Shown: piece after piece, positions 1-8,825 of the stretch
Layout of the letters: each line of letters begins with the position of its first letter
Numbering within the stretch: position 1 is the stretch's first letter
From: Desulfallas sp. Bu1-1
GTDB lineage: Bacteria > Bacillota > Desulfotomaculia > Desulfotomaculales > Desulfallaceae
Length of the DNA: 64,000 nucleotides
NCBI RefSeq assembly: GCF_015594625.1
Contig: NZ_JADNRQ010000012.1
Span: 18,580 to 82,579 of the forward strand
Direction: 5' to 3'
The notes under the pieces: model-generated
The model's database searches: none
Seen by the model: the letters and a program-made list of their open reading frames with translations, nothing else
Told to the model about the DNA's origin: nothing
Program-made: the position numbers and the translations under genes

Positions 1-1
1 T

Positions 2-283
2 GAAGAAGTAGCTGCGCAAACTGAAAAAGAAGCCATTGCAGGTTCCGAGAAATTGACTAATTCCATATTGCAGATCTGCGATGAAAAAGGTGTCACAGTA
101 ACCAAATTGAGCAAAGAGGAATTCGAGAAATTTAGAGCATCTGCCATGCCTCTGTGGGATGAATTTGCTGCCAGAAACGACACTACCGCGGAAATGGTCA
201 AAATCTTAAAAGAAGACCTCAAACAGTGGGAAGCCAACAATCCCGAATCAAAAGCCTGGGAAGAAAGATGGTTGGCACAATAG
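2..283 (+). CDS. TRAP transporter solute receptor DctP, C-terminal part only
   Basis: The reading frame is open from the first bases of the window, so only about the last 93 residues are present; the start and signal peptide lie to the left. The tail is rich in Glu, Lys and Trp (a SKAWEERWLAQ end), as in the C-terminal helices of periplasmic DctP-family receptors. The family binds organic acids outside the membrane and hands them to the DctQ/DctM membrane pair. Separate dctQ and dctM genes follow directly, which supports this assignment more than the short sequence does. A strong hairpin separates it from dctQ. The ligand cannot be inferred. Confidence 0.75.
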   Translation, partial: EEVAAQTEKEAIAGSEKLTNSILQICDEKGVTVTKLSKEEFEKFRASAMPLWDEFAARNDTTAEMVKILKEDLKQWEANNPESKAWEERWLAQ

Positions 284-297
284 CAAGTACAAGTCCG

Positions 298-333
298 TAT
301 GAAATGACAGGGTTTCGGCCCTGTCATTTCATA
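298..333 (+). promoter_or_regulatory. Intercistronic hairpin between dctP and dctQ
   Basis: A perfect 15-bp inverted repeat (298-312 with 319-333) around a 6-base TTTCGG loop fills the gap between the receptor gene and dctQ. No T-run follows, so it is more likely an mRNA-stabilising or processing element than a full terminator. Such hairpins commonly keep the receptor mRNA more abundant than the permease mRNA. Confidence 0.7.
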
Positions 334-352
334 AAGGAAAGGGGGAAAGTTA

Positions 353-871
353 ATGAAGCTTTTGGAAAAGTTCATTGCCAAAATAAATAGGTATATTATG
401 TGGATATGCGGATTATTAATTATATTTATGGGTTTTTTGATTACCATCGATATAATACTGCGTTCCACGATAAACTATTCCATTCAATGGGCTTTTGCTC
501 TTAATGGCTATATAAGCGCTACAGTGGCCTTATTAGCCGGGGGGTATGCTTTACTGGACAAACAGCATGTTAGAGTGGATATTTTCTACACCAAGTTTTC
601 CCCTAGAGTGAGGGGTATTGTTGATATTGGTACTTCTTCATTAACATATCTCCTTTGCGGGGTTTTTATATGGACTGGTGGCATTTTATGTATTGAGTCC
701 TTCACTACAGGGTCCATGACAGGTGGTGTCCTTAATATGCCAGCCTATATTCCCCAGATGCTTATACCATTAGGGGGGTTATTACTGGGATTGCAGTTGT
801 TAGTTGACTCATACCATGATATTAAATTGGCTCTGGGCATAAAAACACTTGACGAGGAGGGCTCATCGTAA
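353..871 (+). CDS. dctQ: TRAP transporter small permease subunit DctQ
   Basis: This 172-residue membrane protein has four predicted membrane segments (about residues 14-36, 48-66, 90-110 and 128-150) and the HVRVDIFY segment near residue 72 typical of DctQ proteins, where the loop after helix 2 carries an H-x-RVD motif. It pairs with DctM to form the membrane part of a tripartite ATP-independent, ion-driven organic acid importer. A GGAAAGGGGGAAAG stretch provides the ribosome site. Its TAA stop shares one base with the ATG of dctM (TAATG), which implies translational coupling. Confidence 0.9.
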   Translation: MKLLEKFIAKINRYIMWICGLLIIFMGFLITIDIILRSTINYSIQWAFALNGYISATVALLAGGYALLDKQHVRVDIFYTKFSPRVRGIVDIGTSSLTYLLCGVFIWTGGILCIESFTTGSMTGGVLNMPAYIPQMLIPLGGLLLGLQLLVDSYHDIKLALGIKTLDEEGSS

Positions 872-2181
872 TGGAACCATCATTTCTGGCACTAATTTTA
901 GTAGGCACATTAGTACTAGTTATGGCTTTAGGTTTACCAGTTGCATTTACCCTGGGTGGTCTTTCATTGGCCATTGGTTTTTTTGTATGGGGAGGTACAG
1001 CTGGTTTTTATGCGGTTGCCCTGGGGGCCCTGGGTAAGGCCACCAGTTTTACTCTGACGGCTATTCCTCTTTTTCTGATGATGGCGGCCGTTTTGCGCTA
1101 TAGCGGGCTGGCCGATGATATGTATGAAATGATCAATCGCTGGTTGGGCAAGATAAAAGGCGGACTGGCTCTGGGGACAGTGGTTATTTCCTCTATTTTT
1201 GCGGCTATGGTAGGTATCAGCACGGTGGCCACTGCCACCCTGGGCTTGACTGCTATGCCAGCAATGTTAAAAAGGGGTTATAATAAAAAAATGGTGGCCG
1301 GGGCAATCTGCGCCGGAGGTGCCCTGGGCATTATCATACCGCCCAGCGTGATCATGATTATCTACGCTTCCGAAGCCGAAGTTTCGGCGGGCCAGATGTT
1401 TTTTGGCGGCATCATTCCCGGTATTATCATGGCTGTATTATTTATGATCTATATTGCCATATTATGTATAAAAAACCCCTCCTATGGGCCACCGGTGGAG
1501 GAAAACTTTACTTTGCCGCAAAAAATGGAATCACTTAGGGCAGTGTCGCTGCCTATGTTTATTATTTTATTGGTTTTGGGCGTAATCTACACTGGCCTTG
1601 CTACACCAACCGAAGCTGCGGGAATTGGCCTGGTTGGCTCATTAATATGCGCGGCTATCAAGCGCAAAATTAATGGGGAAAATATTAAGAATATGATGGC
1701 TATGGGCGTTGGGGTTAACGCTATGGTATTTTGGATTATTCTTGGTGCCGTTGCTTATTCTCGACTGGTGACCATGACTGGTGTTGGGGAATGGTTCAGC
1801 GGGCTGGTTACAGGGATGGATGTAAACAGATGGGTAATATTATTGGGTATGCAGGCTATATTCTTTGTGCTGGGTATGTTTTTAGACCCTGCCGGCATTA
1901 TCCTGATTACCGGGCCCTTTTTCCTGCCTGTGGTTAAGGCCCTTGGCTTTGACCCGCTTTGGTATGGTGTATTGTTTGTGGTTAACATGTGCATGGCTTA
2001 CATTACACCTCCTTTTGGATTTAACTTGTTTGTGATCAGGGCAGTTGCTCCCAAGGGGTTAACCATAGGTGACGTTTACGCCGCTATTTGGCCGTTTGTT
2101 GGTCTTATGGCCCTTACCCTGTTAATAGTTGTACTTTTTCCACAAACTGTTACCTGGTTACCGAGTCTGCTTATTAAATAG
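871..2181 (+). CDS. dctM: TRAP transporter large permease subunit DctM
   Basis: 436 residues with about 12 hydrophobic helices, the usual length for DctM. The conserved GIIIPPS segment (about residues 150-156), found near the substrate and ion path in DctM/IT-superfamily transporters, is present. It overlaps dctQ by one base and is followed after a short gap by CoA-transferase subunit genes. This arrangement suggests that the imported acid is activated to its CoA ester straight after uptake. The substrate is unknown; C4-dicarboxylate-like or related carboxylates are only family-level guesses. Confidence 0.92.
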   Translation: MEPSFLALILVGTLVLVMALGLPVAFTLGGLSLAIGFFVWGGTAGFYAVALGALGKATSFTLTAIPLFLMMAAVLRYSGLADDMYEMINRWLGKIKGGLALGTVVISSIFAAMVGISTVATATLGLTAMPAMLKRGYNKKMVAGAICAGGALGIIIPPSVIMIIYASEAEVSAGQMFFGGIIPGIIMAVLFMIYIAILCIKNPSYGPPVEENFTLPQKMESLRAVSLPMFIILLVLGVIYTGLATPTEAAGIGLVGSLICAAIKRKINGENIKNMMAMGVGVNAMVFWIILGAVAYSRLVTMTGVGEWFSGLVTGMDVNRWVILLGMQAIFFVLGMFLDPAGIILITGPFFLPVVKALGFDPLWYGVLFVVNMCMAYITPPFGFNLFVIRAVAPKGLTIGDVYAAIWPFVGLMALTLLIVVLFPQTVTWLPSLLIK

Positions 2182-2214
2182 CTATGATTTATAGGGTTAT
2201 AGGGGGGATTGAAC

Positions 2215-3135
2215 TTGTCAATCAATAAAGTAACAACTCTGACAGAAGCGGTTCAAGGGCTTGTTAATGACGGTGATACAATTGCCCTGGGAGGTATTCT
2301 TTCACGCGAGCCGGTAGCCTGCAGTTACGAACTGATCAGACAACATAAAAAAGATCTCACCATTATTGTGGACAGTCACGATGAATCAGTAGAATTACTT
2401 ATCGGAGCTGGTTTGGTCAAAAAAGTTGAATCAGCTTATATCTGGGTAGGGGTAATCGGCAGTGGTCTTAACTTTAGAAGGGCCGTTGAGAAAGGTATCC
2501 CCCGGCATGTTGAGGTGGAAGATTATACTAACTTGGCCATTGGCATGCGCTTTTTAGCCGGTGCATTGGGCGTTCCTTTTATGCCGGTGCTGTCCATGTC
2601 AGGATCAGATATTCCCAAATATAATGATAAAATAGTTTCCATGAAAGACCCGTACAAAGGTCAGCAAGTCAACCTTGTACCTGCAGCAGAACCGGACGTT
2701 GCTTTTATACATGTTCAGCGAGCGGATAAAATGGGCAATGCACAGATTTGGGGGATGCTCGCCAATGACGTCAACATCGCCCGTGCGGCAAAAAAAGTTA
2801 TTTTAACTTGTGAAGAAATCATCCCTACATCCGAAATCAGAAAAATACCAAATATGACCCAAATACCTCATTATTGCGTAGATGCTGTAGTGGAACTCCC
2901 TTTTGGCGCTCATCCCCTTGGCGTCGCAGGTTATTACTGGCTGGATACGCCTTTCAGAAAAGAATGGCTGAAAGCTTCAAAATCACAAGAAGGTTTTGAT
3001 GCATGGCTGGAAGAGTGGGTTTTTAGCTGGGACACTTTTGAAGAATACCTACATAAGCTCGGATCCGACCGATTGGCCAAGTTGCGGAAACTGGAAAGAG
3101 ACAATTACCGAATCCCCAGAATTGAAAATTACTAG
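2215..3135 (+). CDS. CoA-transferase subunit A (glutaconate CoA-transferase / IpdA type)
   Basis: About 306 residues of the class I CoA-transferase alpha fold, closest by eye to the GctA/IpdA branch (GDTIALGG near the N-terminus, later HVQRADKMGNAQIWG). It should form a hetero-oligomer with the next gene product and move CoA between acyl-CoA donors and a carboxylic acid. The TTG at 2215 was chosen because GGGGGG at 2202-2207 sits 7 bases upstream; the TTG at 2209 is only one base from it. Some family members, such as IpdAB, are ring-cleaving hydrolases rather than transferases, so the exact reaction is open. Confidence 0.82.
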   Translation: MSINKVTTLTEAVQGLVNDGDTIALGGILSREPVACSYELIRQHKKDLTIIVDSHDESVELLIGAGLVKKVESAYIWVGVIGSGLNFRRAVEKGIPRHVEVEDYTNLAIGMRFLAGALGVPFMPVLSMSGSDIPKYNDKIVSMKDPYKGQQVNLVPAAEPDVAFIHVQRADKMGNAQIWGMLANDVNIARAAKKVILTCEEIIPTSEIRKIPNMTQIPHYCVDAVVELPFGAHPLGVAGYYWLDTPFRKEWLKASKSQEGFDAWLEEWVFSWDTFEEYLHKLGSDRLAKLRKLERDNYRIPRIENY

Positions 3136-3150
3136 AAGGAGTGTAAAACT

Positions 3151-4002
3151 ATGAATTATTCAGCTCAGGAATTTATGGTTTCCGCATGCTCGCGATTAAT
3201 TAAAGACAATGAATGTGTTTTTATAGGAGTTGGCATTCCGCTCCTGGCAGGGGTTGTGGCCAGCAAGATCCATGCGCCTAATTCCGTATTAATATACGAA
3301 GCAGGGGGAATCGGGGCTATTAGCCGCAGGCTTCCATGGAGTATTTCTGATAATGCCACTACCGATAACGCCCTTGTAGCCACCGAATTATGGAGAGTGC
3401 TGGGAGACGTTCAGCGCGGTTTCGTCGATGTGGCTGTAATCGGCGGAGCGCAAATAGACAAGTTCGGCAATCTCAATACCACCGCCATAATCGGCCCCGA
3501 CAAATCCTACCAAAAACCCCAAACGAGGTTACCCGGTTCCGGTGGCGCTAATGACCTTGCTTCTTCCGCTAAAAGATTATTGATAATAATGCGGTTGGAA
3601 AACAGAAAATTTGTTGAAAAACTTGATTATATTACCAGCCCGGGATTTCTTGCGGGCCCTGGATGCAGGGAAAAAGCAGGGTTGAAAGGCGGGGGTCCTG
3701 AAGCAGTAATTACAAATAAATGCATATTTAGATTCGACCCTTTAACCAAGGAAATGTATTTAGATGAATTGTTTCCGGGAGTAACTATAGAAGAAGTCAG
3801 GTCTGATGTAGGATGGGATTTAAAAATATCATCCGACATAAAAATTGTTGAGCCCCCAACAGAAAAAGAGATAGAAATCATGCACAAAATAGATCCTCTG
3901 GGTGTGGTTTTAGGGAGAAAAAGCATCCAGGAAAATCAGTCATTTGAAGATTATTATCAAATAATGAAAAAATGTTATGAATCCATGGCCTTACTTATTT
4001 AA
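3151..4002 (+). CDS. CoA-transferase subunit B (glutaconate CoA-transferase / IpdB type)
   Basis: 283 residues of the beta-subunit fold. Glu50 in the YEAGGIG motif lies where the glutamate that carries the covalent CoA thioester sits in GctB-type transferases, so this pair could be a true transferase rather than an IpdAB-like hydrolase. The GGAQIDKFGNLNTT segment is also characteristic. The AAGGAG ribosome site is 9 bases before the ATG, and the gene lies 15 bases after subunit A. A rho-independent terminator follows, closing the dctPQM/CoA-transferase operon. Confidence 0.82.
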   Translation: MNYSAQEFMVSACSRLIKDNECVFIGVGIPLLAGVVASKIHAPNSVLIYEAGGIGAISRRLPWSISDNATTDNALVATELWRVLGDVQRGFVDVAVIGGAQIDKFGNLNTTAIIGPDKSYQKPQTRLPGSGGANDLASSAKRLLIIMRLENRKFVEKLDYITSPGFLAGPGCREKAGLKGGGPEAVITNKCIFRFDPLTKEMYLDELFPGVTIEEVRSDVGWDLKISSDIKIVEPPTEKEIEIMHKIDPLGVVLGRKSIQENQSFEDYYQIMKKCYESMALLI

Positions 4003-4073
4003 GCACAATTATTAATACGACCAAAACAATAGCTTAATAGTGATGGGGATCACCTTACGCTGTAAAAGTTGAT

Positions 4074-4117
4074 GACTCCTATCAGGCAAAAAGCCGTGGT
4101 AGGAGTGTTTATTTTCT
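4074..4117 (+). terminator. Rho-independent terminator after CoA-transferase operon
   Basis: ACTCCTA...GGC pairs with GCC...TAGGAGT (about 13 bp with one wobble pair and one bulge, loop of five A), followed directly by GTTTATTTTC. It separates the TRAP/CoA-transferase genes from the sigma-54 promoter of the next operon. Confidence 0.8.
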
Positions 4118-4263
4118 CTAACCATGCTTTACCACAGCAGAGGCGATTACCGCTACTTCAATTTTATTTATCGGGTTGGGGCGTTCTTGGTTTAAACCGG
4201 GTTAAGTAAATAATTGCGTTTTATTCAGTAACCTGCTGGTTGCAGAATGAAACCCCAGTGAAA

Positions 4264-4276
4264 CAATTTAAAATTG
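4264..4276. promoter_or_regulatory. Palindrome, possible upstream activator site
   Basis: CAATTT-A-AAATTG is a perfect palindrome about 90 bases upstream of the -24 element at 4361, a usual distance for an enhancer-binding protein site. It is AT-rich and could be chance. The rest of the 4003-4480 gap holds the terminator, the sigma-54 promoter and no credible ORF. Confidence 0.3.
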
Positions 4277-4360
4277 AAAAACTTGCACCGTGATGAGGTG
4301 TACAGGGTATTGGTCAGCATTTTCGCACTTTTTCACCTATTCATTGCAATTCGAAAACAA

Positions 4361-4376
4361 TGGCATGCGTTTTGCT
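4361..4376 (+). promoter_or_regulatory. Sigma-54 (-24/-12) promoter of the beta-oxidation operon
   Basis: TGGCATG-N4-TTGCT has GG and GC exactly 12 bases apart, matching the TGGCAYR-N4-TTGCW consensus. It lies about 105 bases before the first acyl-CoA dehydrogenase and after the preceding terminator. Transcription would start near 4387. Two sigma-54 activator genes lie in the same island. Confidence 0.85.
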
Positions 4377-4480
4377 CCTGATATAGTTATAGAAATATTC
4401 CGGGAGGGGAAGTGATGTGTAGTTTGGTTTGTTGTTTATTGAATTTTTGATTGATCATAAAAACCCAAGGAGGTTGAATC

Positions 4481-6319
4481 ATGGCAGAATTTGTATATGA
4501 TATCAGGGATCTTAAATTTATTCTGAATGAATGGCTGGACATGGACGAAATATTCAGCCTGGAGAAATTCAAGGATAACTACGAAAAAGACGATATTGAC
4601 TTCATCTTGAACGAAGCCTATAAGATGGCAAAAGAGGTGGTCGCGCCTATAAATAAAGAGGGCGACGAGATTGGCGTTAAATTTGAAAATGGTAAAGTAA
4701 AGCTCCCGCCGGCTTATGTGGAAGCATACAAGTTCTTGCAAGAGAACGGTTGGGGTTCGGCTAATGAATCCCTGGCTTCAGATACCATTATGCCCCTAAC
4801 TCTGTACAGAGCTTATAGTGAGATGCTCATGGCCGCTTCCCCGGCTTTAATGTCATATATCAAGTTGACTACCGGCGCGGCAAACCTTATTTACAGGTTT
4901 GGTACGGATAAAGACCGGGAGCTTTTCCTGGAAAATATGCTTAATGGCAAATGGAGCGGCACCATGTGTTTGACCGAGCCCAATGCCGGTTCCGATGTGG
5001 GCGATGCGACCACCCGGGCGTATCCCACCGACGATCCCAGAATTTATAAAATTAAGGGCACCAAAATGTTTATCACCGGTGGGGAAGTGGATTTATCCGA
5101 AAACATCATTCACATGGTACTGGCCCGTCCTGAAGGCGGTGCACCCGGTTCCAAAGGATTGGGGCTGTATATTGTACCTAAAATTTGGGTAAATGACGAC
5201 GGTAGCCTCGGAGAGCCCAATGACGTTACCTGCATCGGCGTTGAACATAAAATGGGCCTCAAAGCATCAGCCACTGCCATGTTGAGTTTTGGAGAAAACG
5301 ATAATTGCCGCGGGATACTGGTGGGAGATCCCCCGGATAGCAATGGTGTGTCCAAGGGCCTGGCCATGATGTTCCACATGATGAACGAATCCCGTATCGG
5401 TACGGGCCATAATGCCCTCGCTCAAATGGCCGCGGCCTATTACTATGCTTCGCGCTATGCCACCGAACGTATTCAGGGACGCCTGTTTACCAACCCCAAA
5501 GCGGGCCGGGTGCCGCTGATCAAGCACGAAGACATAAGAAGAATGCTGATTGAAATGAAGGCGCAGGTTGAAGCGATCAGGGCCATGATCTTCAGGGGTT
5601 TTTATTATTTGGATATTGCCGAACACAGCAAGGATAAAGAAAAAGCGGCCCGGTGCCAGGGGTTGGCTGAGATTTTGACCCCGCTGATCAAGACTTATTC
5701 AGCCGAAACCGCCTGGCAGATGATTGCCCTGGCCATCCAGGTTTATGGCGGTGTCGGGTATACGGAAGAATATCCGGTTTCGCAATATGCGCGTGATGTA
5801 AAGATACTTTCCATTTGGGAAGGAACATCGTTTATACACGCCATGGATTTGGTCGGTCGCAAAATGAGAATGAAAGACGGCGTGCCTTTTGCCAACTGGC
5901 TTGATGATAGAAAGGAATTCCTGGAAAGGAACAAAAACGTCGAGGGATTTACAGCCGAGATCAGCAAACTGGAAAAAGCTTACCAGTGTGTGCTTGAGAT
6001 TAAGAATATATATGATTCTTATTATGCTGATAAAGGGGAAAAAGGTGCACTGATACCATTATATGCAACCCGTGTACTGGACTGCTGTGCTCAGTTGTTT
6101 GCCGCGGAATCAATACTGGATCAGGCGATTTTAGCCAAGCAGAAAATTGATGAACTTGGTGCTGATCACCATGATTATGTATATTACGCGGGTAAAATAA
6201 GCACCGCAAAATATTTCATAAACAATATATTGCCTAATGTTTATATCCGTACCGGTATGATTAAGGAAGCCGACCAGTCGGCGCTGGTATGCCCGGAGGA
6301 AGCCCTGGTAATAAGTTAG
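4481..6319 (+). CDS. Acyl-CoA dehydrogenase, long (about 600-residue) class
   Basis: 612 residues: an FAD-binding acyl-CoA dehydrogenase core extended by a C-terminal helical domain of about 130 residues, as in the long FadE/AcdB-like class rather than the 380-residue short class. The CLTEPNAGSDVG flavin/substrate segment and the WEGTSFIHAMD segment with the expected catalytic-base glutamate are present. It oxidises a saturated acyl-CoA to the 2,3-enoyl-CoA and would pass electrons to ETF or a related acceptor. It is the first gene after the sigma-54 promoter, with an AAGGAGG ribosome site 7 bases before the ATG. The gene order does not reveal chain length or substrate. Confidence 0.9.
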   Translation: MAEFVYDIRDLKFILNEWLDMDEIFSLEKFKDNYEKDDIDFILNEAYKMAKEVVAPINKEGDEIGVKFENGKVKLPPAYVEAYKFLQENGWGSANESLASDTIMPLTLYRAYSEMLMAASPALMSYIKLTTGAANLIYRFGTDKDRELFLENMLNGKWSGTMCLTEPNAGSDVGDATTRAYPTDDPRIYKIKGTKMFITGGEVDLSENIIHMVLARPEGGAPGSKGLGLYIVPKIWVNDDGSLGEPNDVTCIGVEHKMGLKASATAMLSFGENDNCRGILVGDPPDSNGVSKGLAMMFHMMNESRIGTGHNALAQMAAAYYYASRYATERIQGRLFTNPKAGRVPLIKHEDIRRMLIEMKAQVEAIRAMIFRGFYYLDIAEHSKDKEKAARCQGLAEILTPLIKTYSAETAWQMIALAIQVYGGVGYTEEYPVSQYARDVKILSIWEGTSFIHAMDLVGRKMRMKDGVPFANWLDDRKEFLERNKNVEGFTAEISKLEKAYQCVLEIKNIYDSYYADKGEKGALIPLYATRVLDCCAQLFAAESILDQAILAKQKIDELGADHHDYVYYAGKISTAKYFINNILPNVYIRTGMIKEADQSALVCPEEALVIS

Positions 6320-6413
6320 TTGGTTGGGAGTGATCCAGTTCCTGTAGAGGGAGGCGTGCAACAGGAATGCGAGATGTTTATTAATCGATATCTTTATAGA
6401 GGGGGGGTAAGGT

Positions 6414-7760
6414 GTGAAAAGTTATATTGAAGAATACAAAAGCAAACTGGTTACGGCGGATGAAGCGGTAAAAGTTGTAAAATCCGGCGATTGGGTTGCT
6501 TACAGTCATTTCGCCATGACTCCCAAGGTATTGGACGAAGCACTGGCAAGAAGGAAAGATGAGTTGACTGGCGTTAAAATAAGAGGTGTCTGTTCCGTCC
6601 ACCCGGTGCAGGTGGCCATGGTTGACCCGGAACAAAAACATTTTACTTACAATAGCGGTTTTTTTAGTGGTGTGGACAGGAAATTGCAAGATGAGGGAAT
6701 AGCTTTTCATATTCCGGGCTTGTACGCGGAGTCCCCGGTTAATATCAGGAATGGCCAATCCGACACGCCAAAAGTAGCTATGATAGTTACTACCCCCATG
6801 GATGAAAAAGGCTACTTTAATTTTGGACTTTCAAATTCCTATGAACGGGCGCTTTGTGAGAAAGCGCAAACTGTGATCGTCGAAGTCAATCAAAATGTTC
6901 CCCGCAGCCTTGGCGGAGACCAGGAATGTGTCCACATCTCTGAAGTAGATTACATTGTAGAAGGAAACAATGATCCTTTGGTAGAGATACCGGCTCATCC
7001 TCCTACCGAGGTTGATAAAAAAATAGCCGCATTAATTGTTGAAGAAATTGAAGATGGCGCTTGCCTGCAACTGGGTATTGGCGGAATGCCCAATACCATC
7101 GGCCGGATGTTGGCGGAATCGGACCTTAAAGACTTTGGTGTACACAGCGAGATGTTGTGTGATGCTTTCGTGGATTTGTATGAAGCGGGGAAAATCACCG
7201 GAGCCAGAAAGTCAATAGATCGCTTTAAAATGGTATTCACTTTTGCGTTGGGGAGCAAAAGACTTTATGAGTTTATAGATAACAACCCGGCCTGTGCAAT
7301 TTACCCTGTGGATTACACCAATTCAGTGGATGTTATTCGCCAAAACGATAAGCAAATATCTATTAACAATGCCATTGAAATAGATCTTTATGGTCAGGTA
7401 TGCTCCGAAACGGTTGGGGCCAGGCAGATTTCCGGGACCGGCGGGCAGTTTGATTTTACTTACGGCGCCGTGCGTTCCAGAGGTGGAAAAGCTTTTATCT
7501 GTTTAAGCTCAACTAAAACTATAAGAGGGAATACCGTTTCGAGAATTGTGCCTACAATAACTCCGGGAAATGTAGTGACCCTGCCAAGAACAGTGGTTCA
7601 ATATGTTGTTACCGAGTATGGGAAGGCTAATTTAAAAGGTAAAGCAACCTGGCAGCGGGCTGAAATGTTAATTAACATTGCTCATCCGGATTACAGGGAA
7701 GAGCTGATCAAGCAAGCTGAAAAAATGAAAATTTGGACTCGGACCAATAAAAGAATATAA
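6414..7760 (+). CDS. Acetyl-CoA hydrolase/transferase family CoA-transferase (4-hydroxybutyrate/butyrate type)
   Basis: 448 residues with the two-domain fold of acetyl-CoA:carboxylate CoA-transferases. Glu246 in the HSEML motif is the expected thioester-forming glutamate, and the GIGGMPN and GTGGQFDFT segments are typical. The likely reaction is transfer of CoA from acetyl-CoA or another acyl-CoA to the acid entering this operon. The start is GTG, preceded by GGGGGGGTAAGGT. This is the third CoA-transferase polypeptide in the first 8 kb and is unrelated to the GctAB-type pair, so at least two acids or two steps are handled. Confidence 0.88.
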   Translation: MKSYIEEYKSKLVTADEAVKVVKSGDWVAYSHFAMTPKVLDEALARRKDELTGVKIRGVCSVHPVQVAMVDPEQKHFTYNSGFFSGVDRKLQDEGIAFHIPGLYAESPVNIRNGQSDTPKVAMIVTTPMDEKGYFNFGLSNSYERALCEKAQTVIVEVNQNVPRSLGGDQECVHISEVDYIVEGNNDPLVEIPAHPPTEVDKKIAALIVEEIEDGACLQLGIGGMPNTIGRMLAESDLKDFGVHSEMLCDAFVDLYEAGKITGARKSIDRFKMVFTFALGSKRLYEFIDNNPACAIYPVDYTNSVDVIRQNDKQISINNAIEIDLYGQVCSETVGARQISGTGGQFDFTYGAVRSRGGKAFICLSSTKTIRGNTVSRIVPTITPGNVVTLPRTVVQYVVTEYGKANLKGKATWQRAEMLINIAHPDYREELIKQAEKMKIWTRTNKRI

Positions 7761-7806
7761 CTGGCTATTTAAATATTGTTTAAATTGTTTGCGAGGAGTG
7801 AATACA

Positions 7807-8676
7807 ATGGCAACTTTTGAAATTAAGAACATTTGTGTTGTTGGAGCCGGCAATATGGGGCATCAAATTGCCCTTGCCGCAGCCCTGGCGGGCTATAATG
7901 TGAAGTGCACCGATATCAACCAGGAAATCTTGCAAAAGGCTGAAAACTTTGCGGATACTTACCTGCCGCAGCGGGTGGCGAAGGGCAAATTATCGGAAGA
8001 AGATGCCAAAGCGGCCCGTACCAGAATATCTTTTACGGGTGACCTGGCTGATGCGGCCAAAGATGCGGATTTAGTGATTGAAGCGGTAATCGAAAAGCTG
8101 GACTTGAAACGTAAAATATTTGCCGATCTGGACAGGATTTGCCCCGAACACGCCATTTTGGCCACAAACAGCTCCTATATTGTCAGTTCCAAAATAGCTG
8201 ATGTTACCAAACGCCCGGAAAAGGTTTGCAATATGCACTTCTTTAACCCGGCTCTGGTCATGAAACTGGTTGAAGTCGTTAAAGGACCGCATGTTTCGGA
8301 TGAAACAGTGGAAACTGTGGTGGATGCATGTAAAAAGATGGGTAAAATTCCGGTAGTTTTAAAGAAAGAAATTTACGGGTTCCTGGTAAACCGTATTGTA
8401 TCGGCTATTAAAAATGAAGCGTTGTATATTTACGATATGGGTGTGGCGACTCCCGAAGACATTGATACCGCGGTTGTGCATGCCCTCGGACACCCCATGG
8501 GACCATTCAGACTAATGGATCTTACTGGAATTGATCTTTCATATTACATCAGTATGGAACGTTATCAGGAGACCGGTGATCCCAAATATAAGCCTTCACC
8601 AATTATAGTGGAAAAATTCATTAAGAAAGAGTGGGGCCGTAAAACCGGTAAGGGATTCTATGACTATTGCAAATAA
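7807..8676 (+). CDS. hbd: 3-hydroxyacyl-CoA dehydrogenase (3-hydroxybutyryl-CoA dehydrogenase type)
   Basis: 289 residues, the normal length for single-function Hbd. The N-terminal Rossmann motif GAGNMG, the MHFFNP segment with the catalytic histidine, the NRIV segment starting the helical domain and the C-terminal KTGKGFYDY end are all visible. It oxidises (S)-3-hydroxyacyl-CoA with NAD. The ATG at 7807 was chosen over an upstream in-frame start because GAGGAGTG lies 6-7 bases before it. A hairpin follows the gene. A second homologue is encoded at 14813-15742. Confidence 0.92.
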   Translation: MATFEIKNICVVGAGNMGHQIALAAALAGYNVKCTDINQEILQKAENFADTYLPQRVAKGKLSEEDAKAARTRISFTGDLADAAKDADLVIEAVIEKLDLKRKIFADLDRICPEHAILATNSSYIVSSKIADVTKRPEKVCNMHFFNPALVMKLVEVVKGPHVSDETVETVVDACKKMGKIPVVLKKEIYGFLVNRIVSAIKNEALYIYDMGVATPEDIDTAVVHALGHPMGPFRLMDLTGIDLSYYISMERYQETGDPKYKPSPIIVEKFIKKEWGRKTGKGFYDYCK

Positions 8677-8690
8677 TTAAGCAGCTGGAA

Positions 8691-8740
8691 AATTGTTTTG
8701 CCGGAAAATTAGCAAAAATTTTTTCCGGCAACAATTTTAC
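8691..8740 (+). terminator. Hairpin between hbd and thiolase (attenuating terminator or mRNA stabiliser)
   Basis: AATTGTT-tt-GCCGGAAAA (8691-8708) pairs with TTTTCCGGCAACAATT (8721-8736), a stem of 16 bp with a two-base bulge. The following bases (TTACATTTTA) are only moderately T-rich, so read-through into the thiolase is likely. Confidence 0.6.
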
Positions 8741-8825
8741 ATTTTAAAAAACCGAAAACACATAGCTCAAAATACCTGACTTACAGGTTAATCGAACAGC
8801 GTATCACAGAAGGAGGATTACAGTA

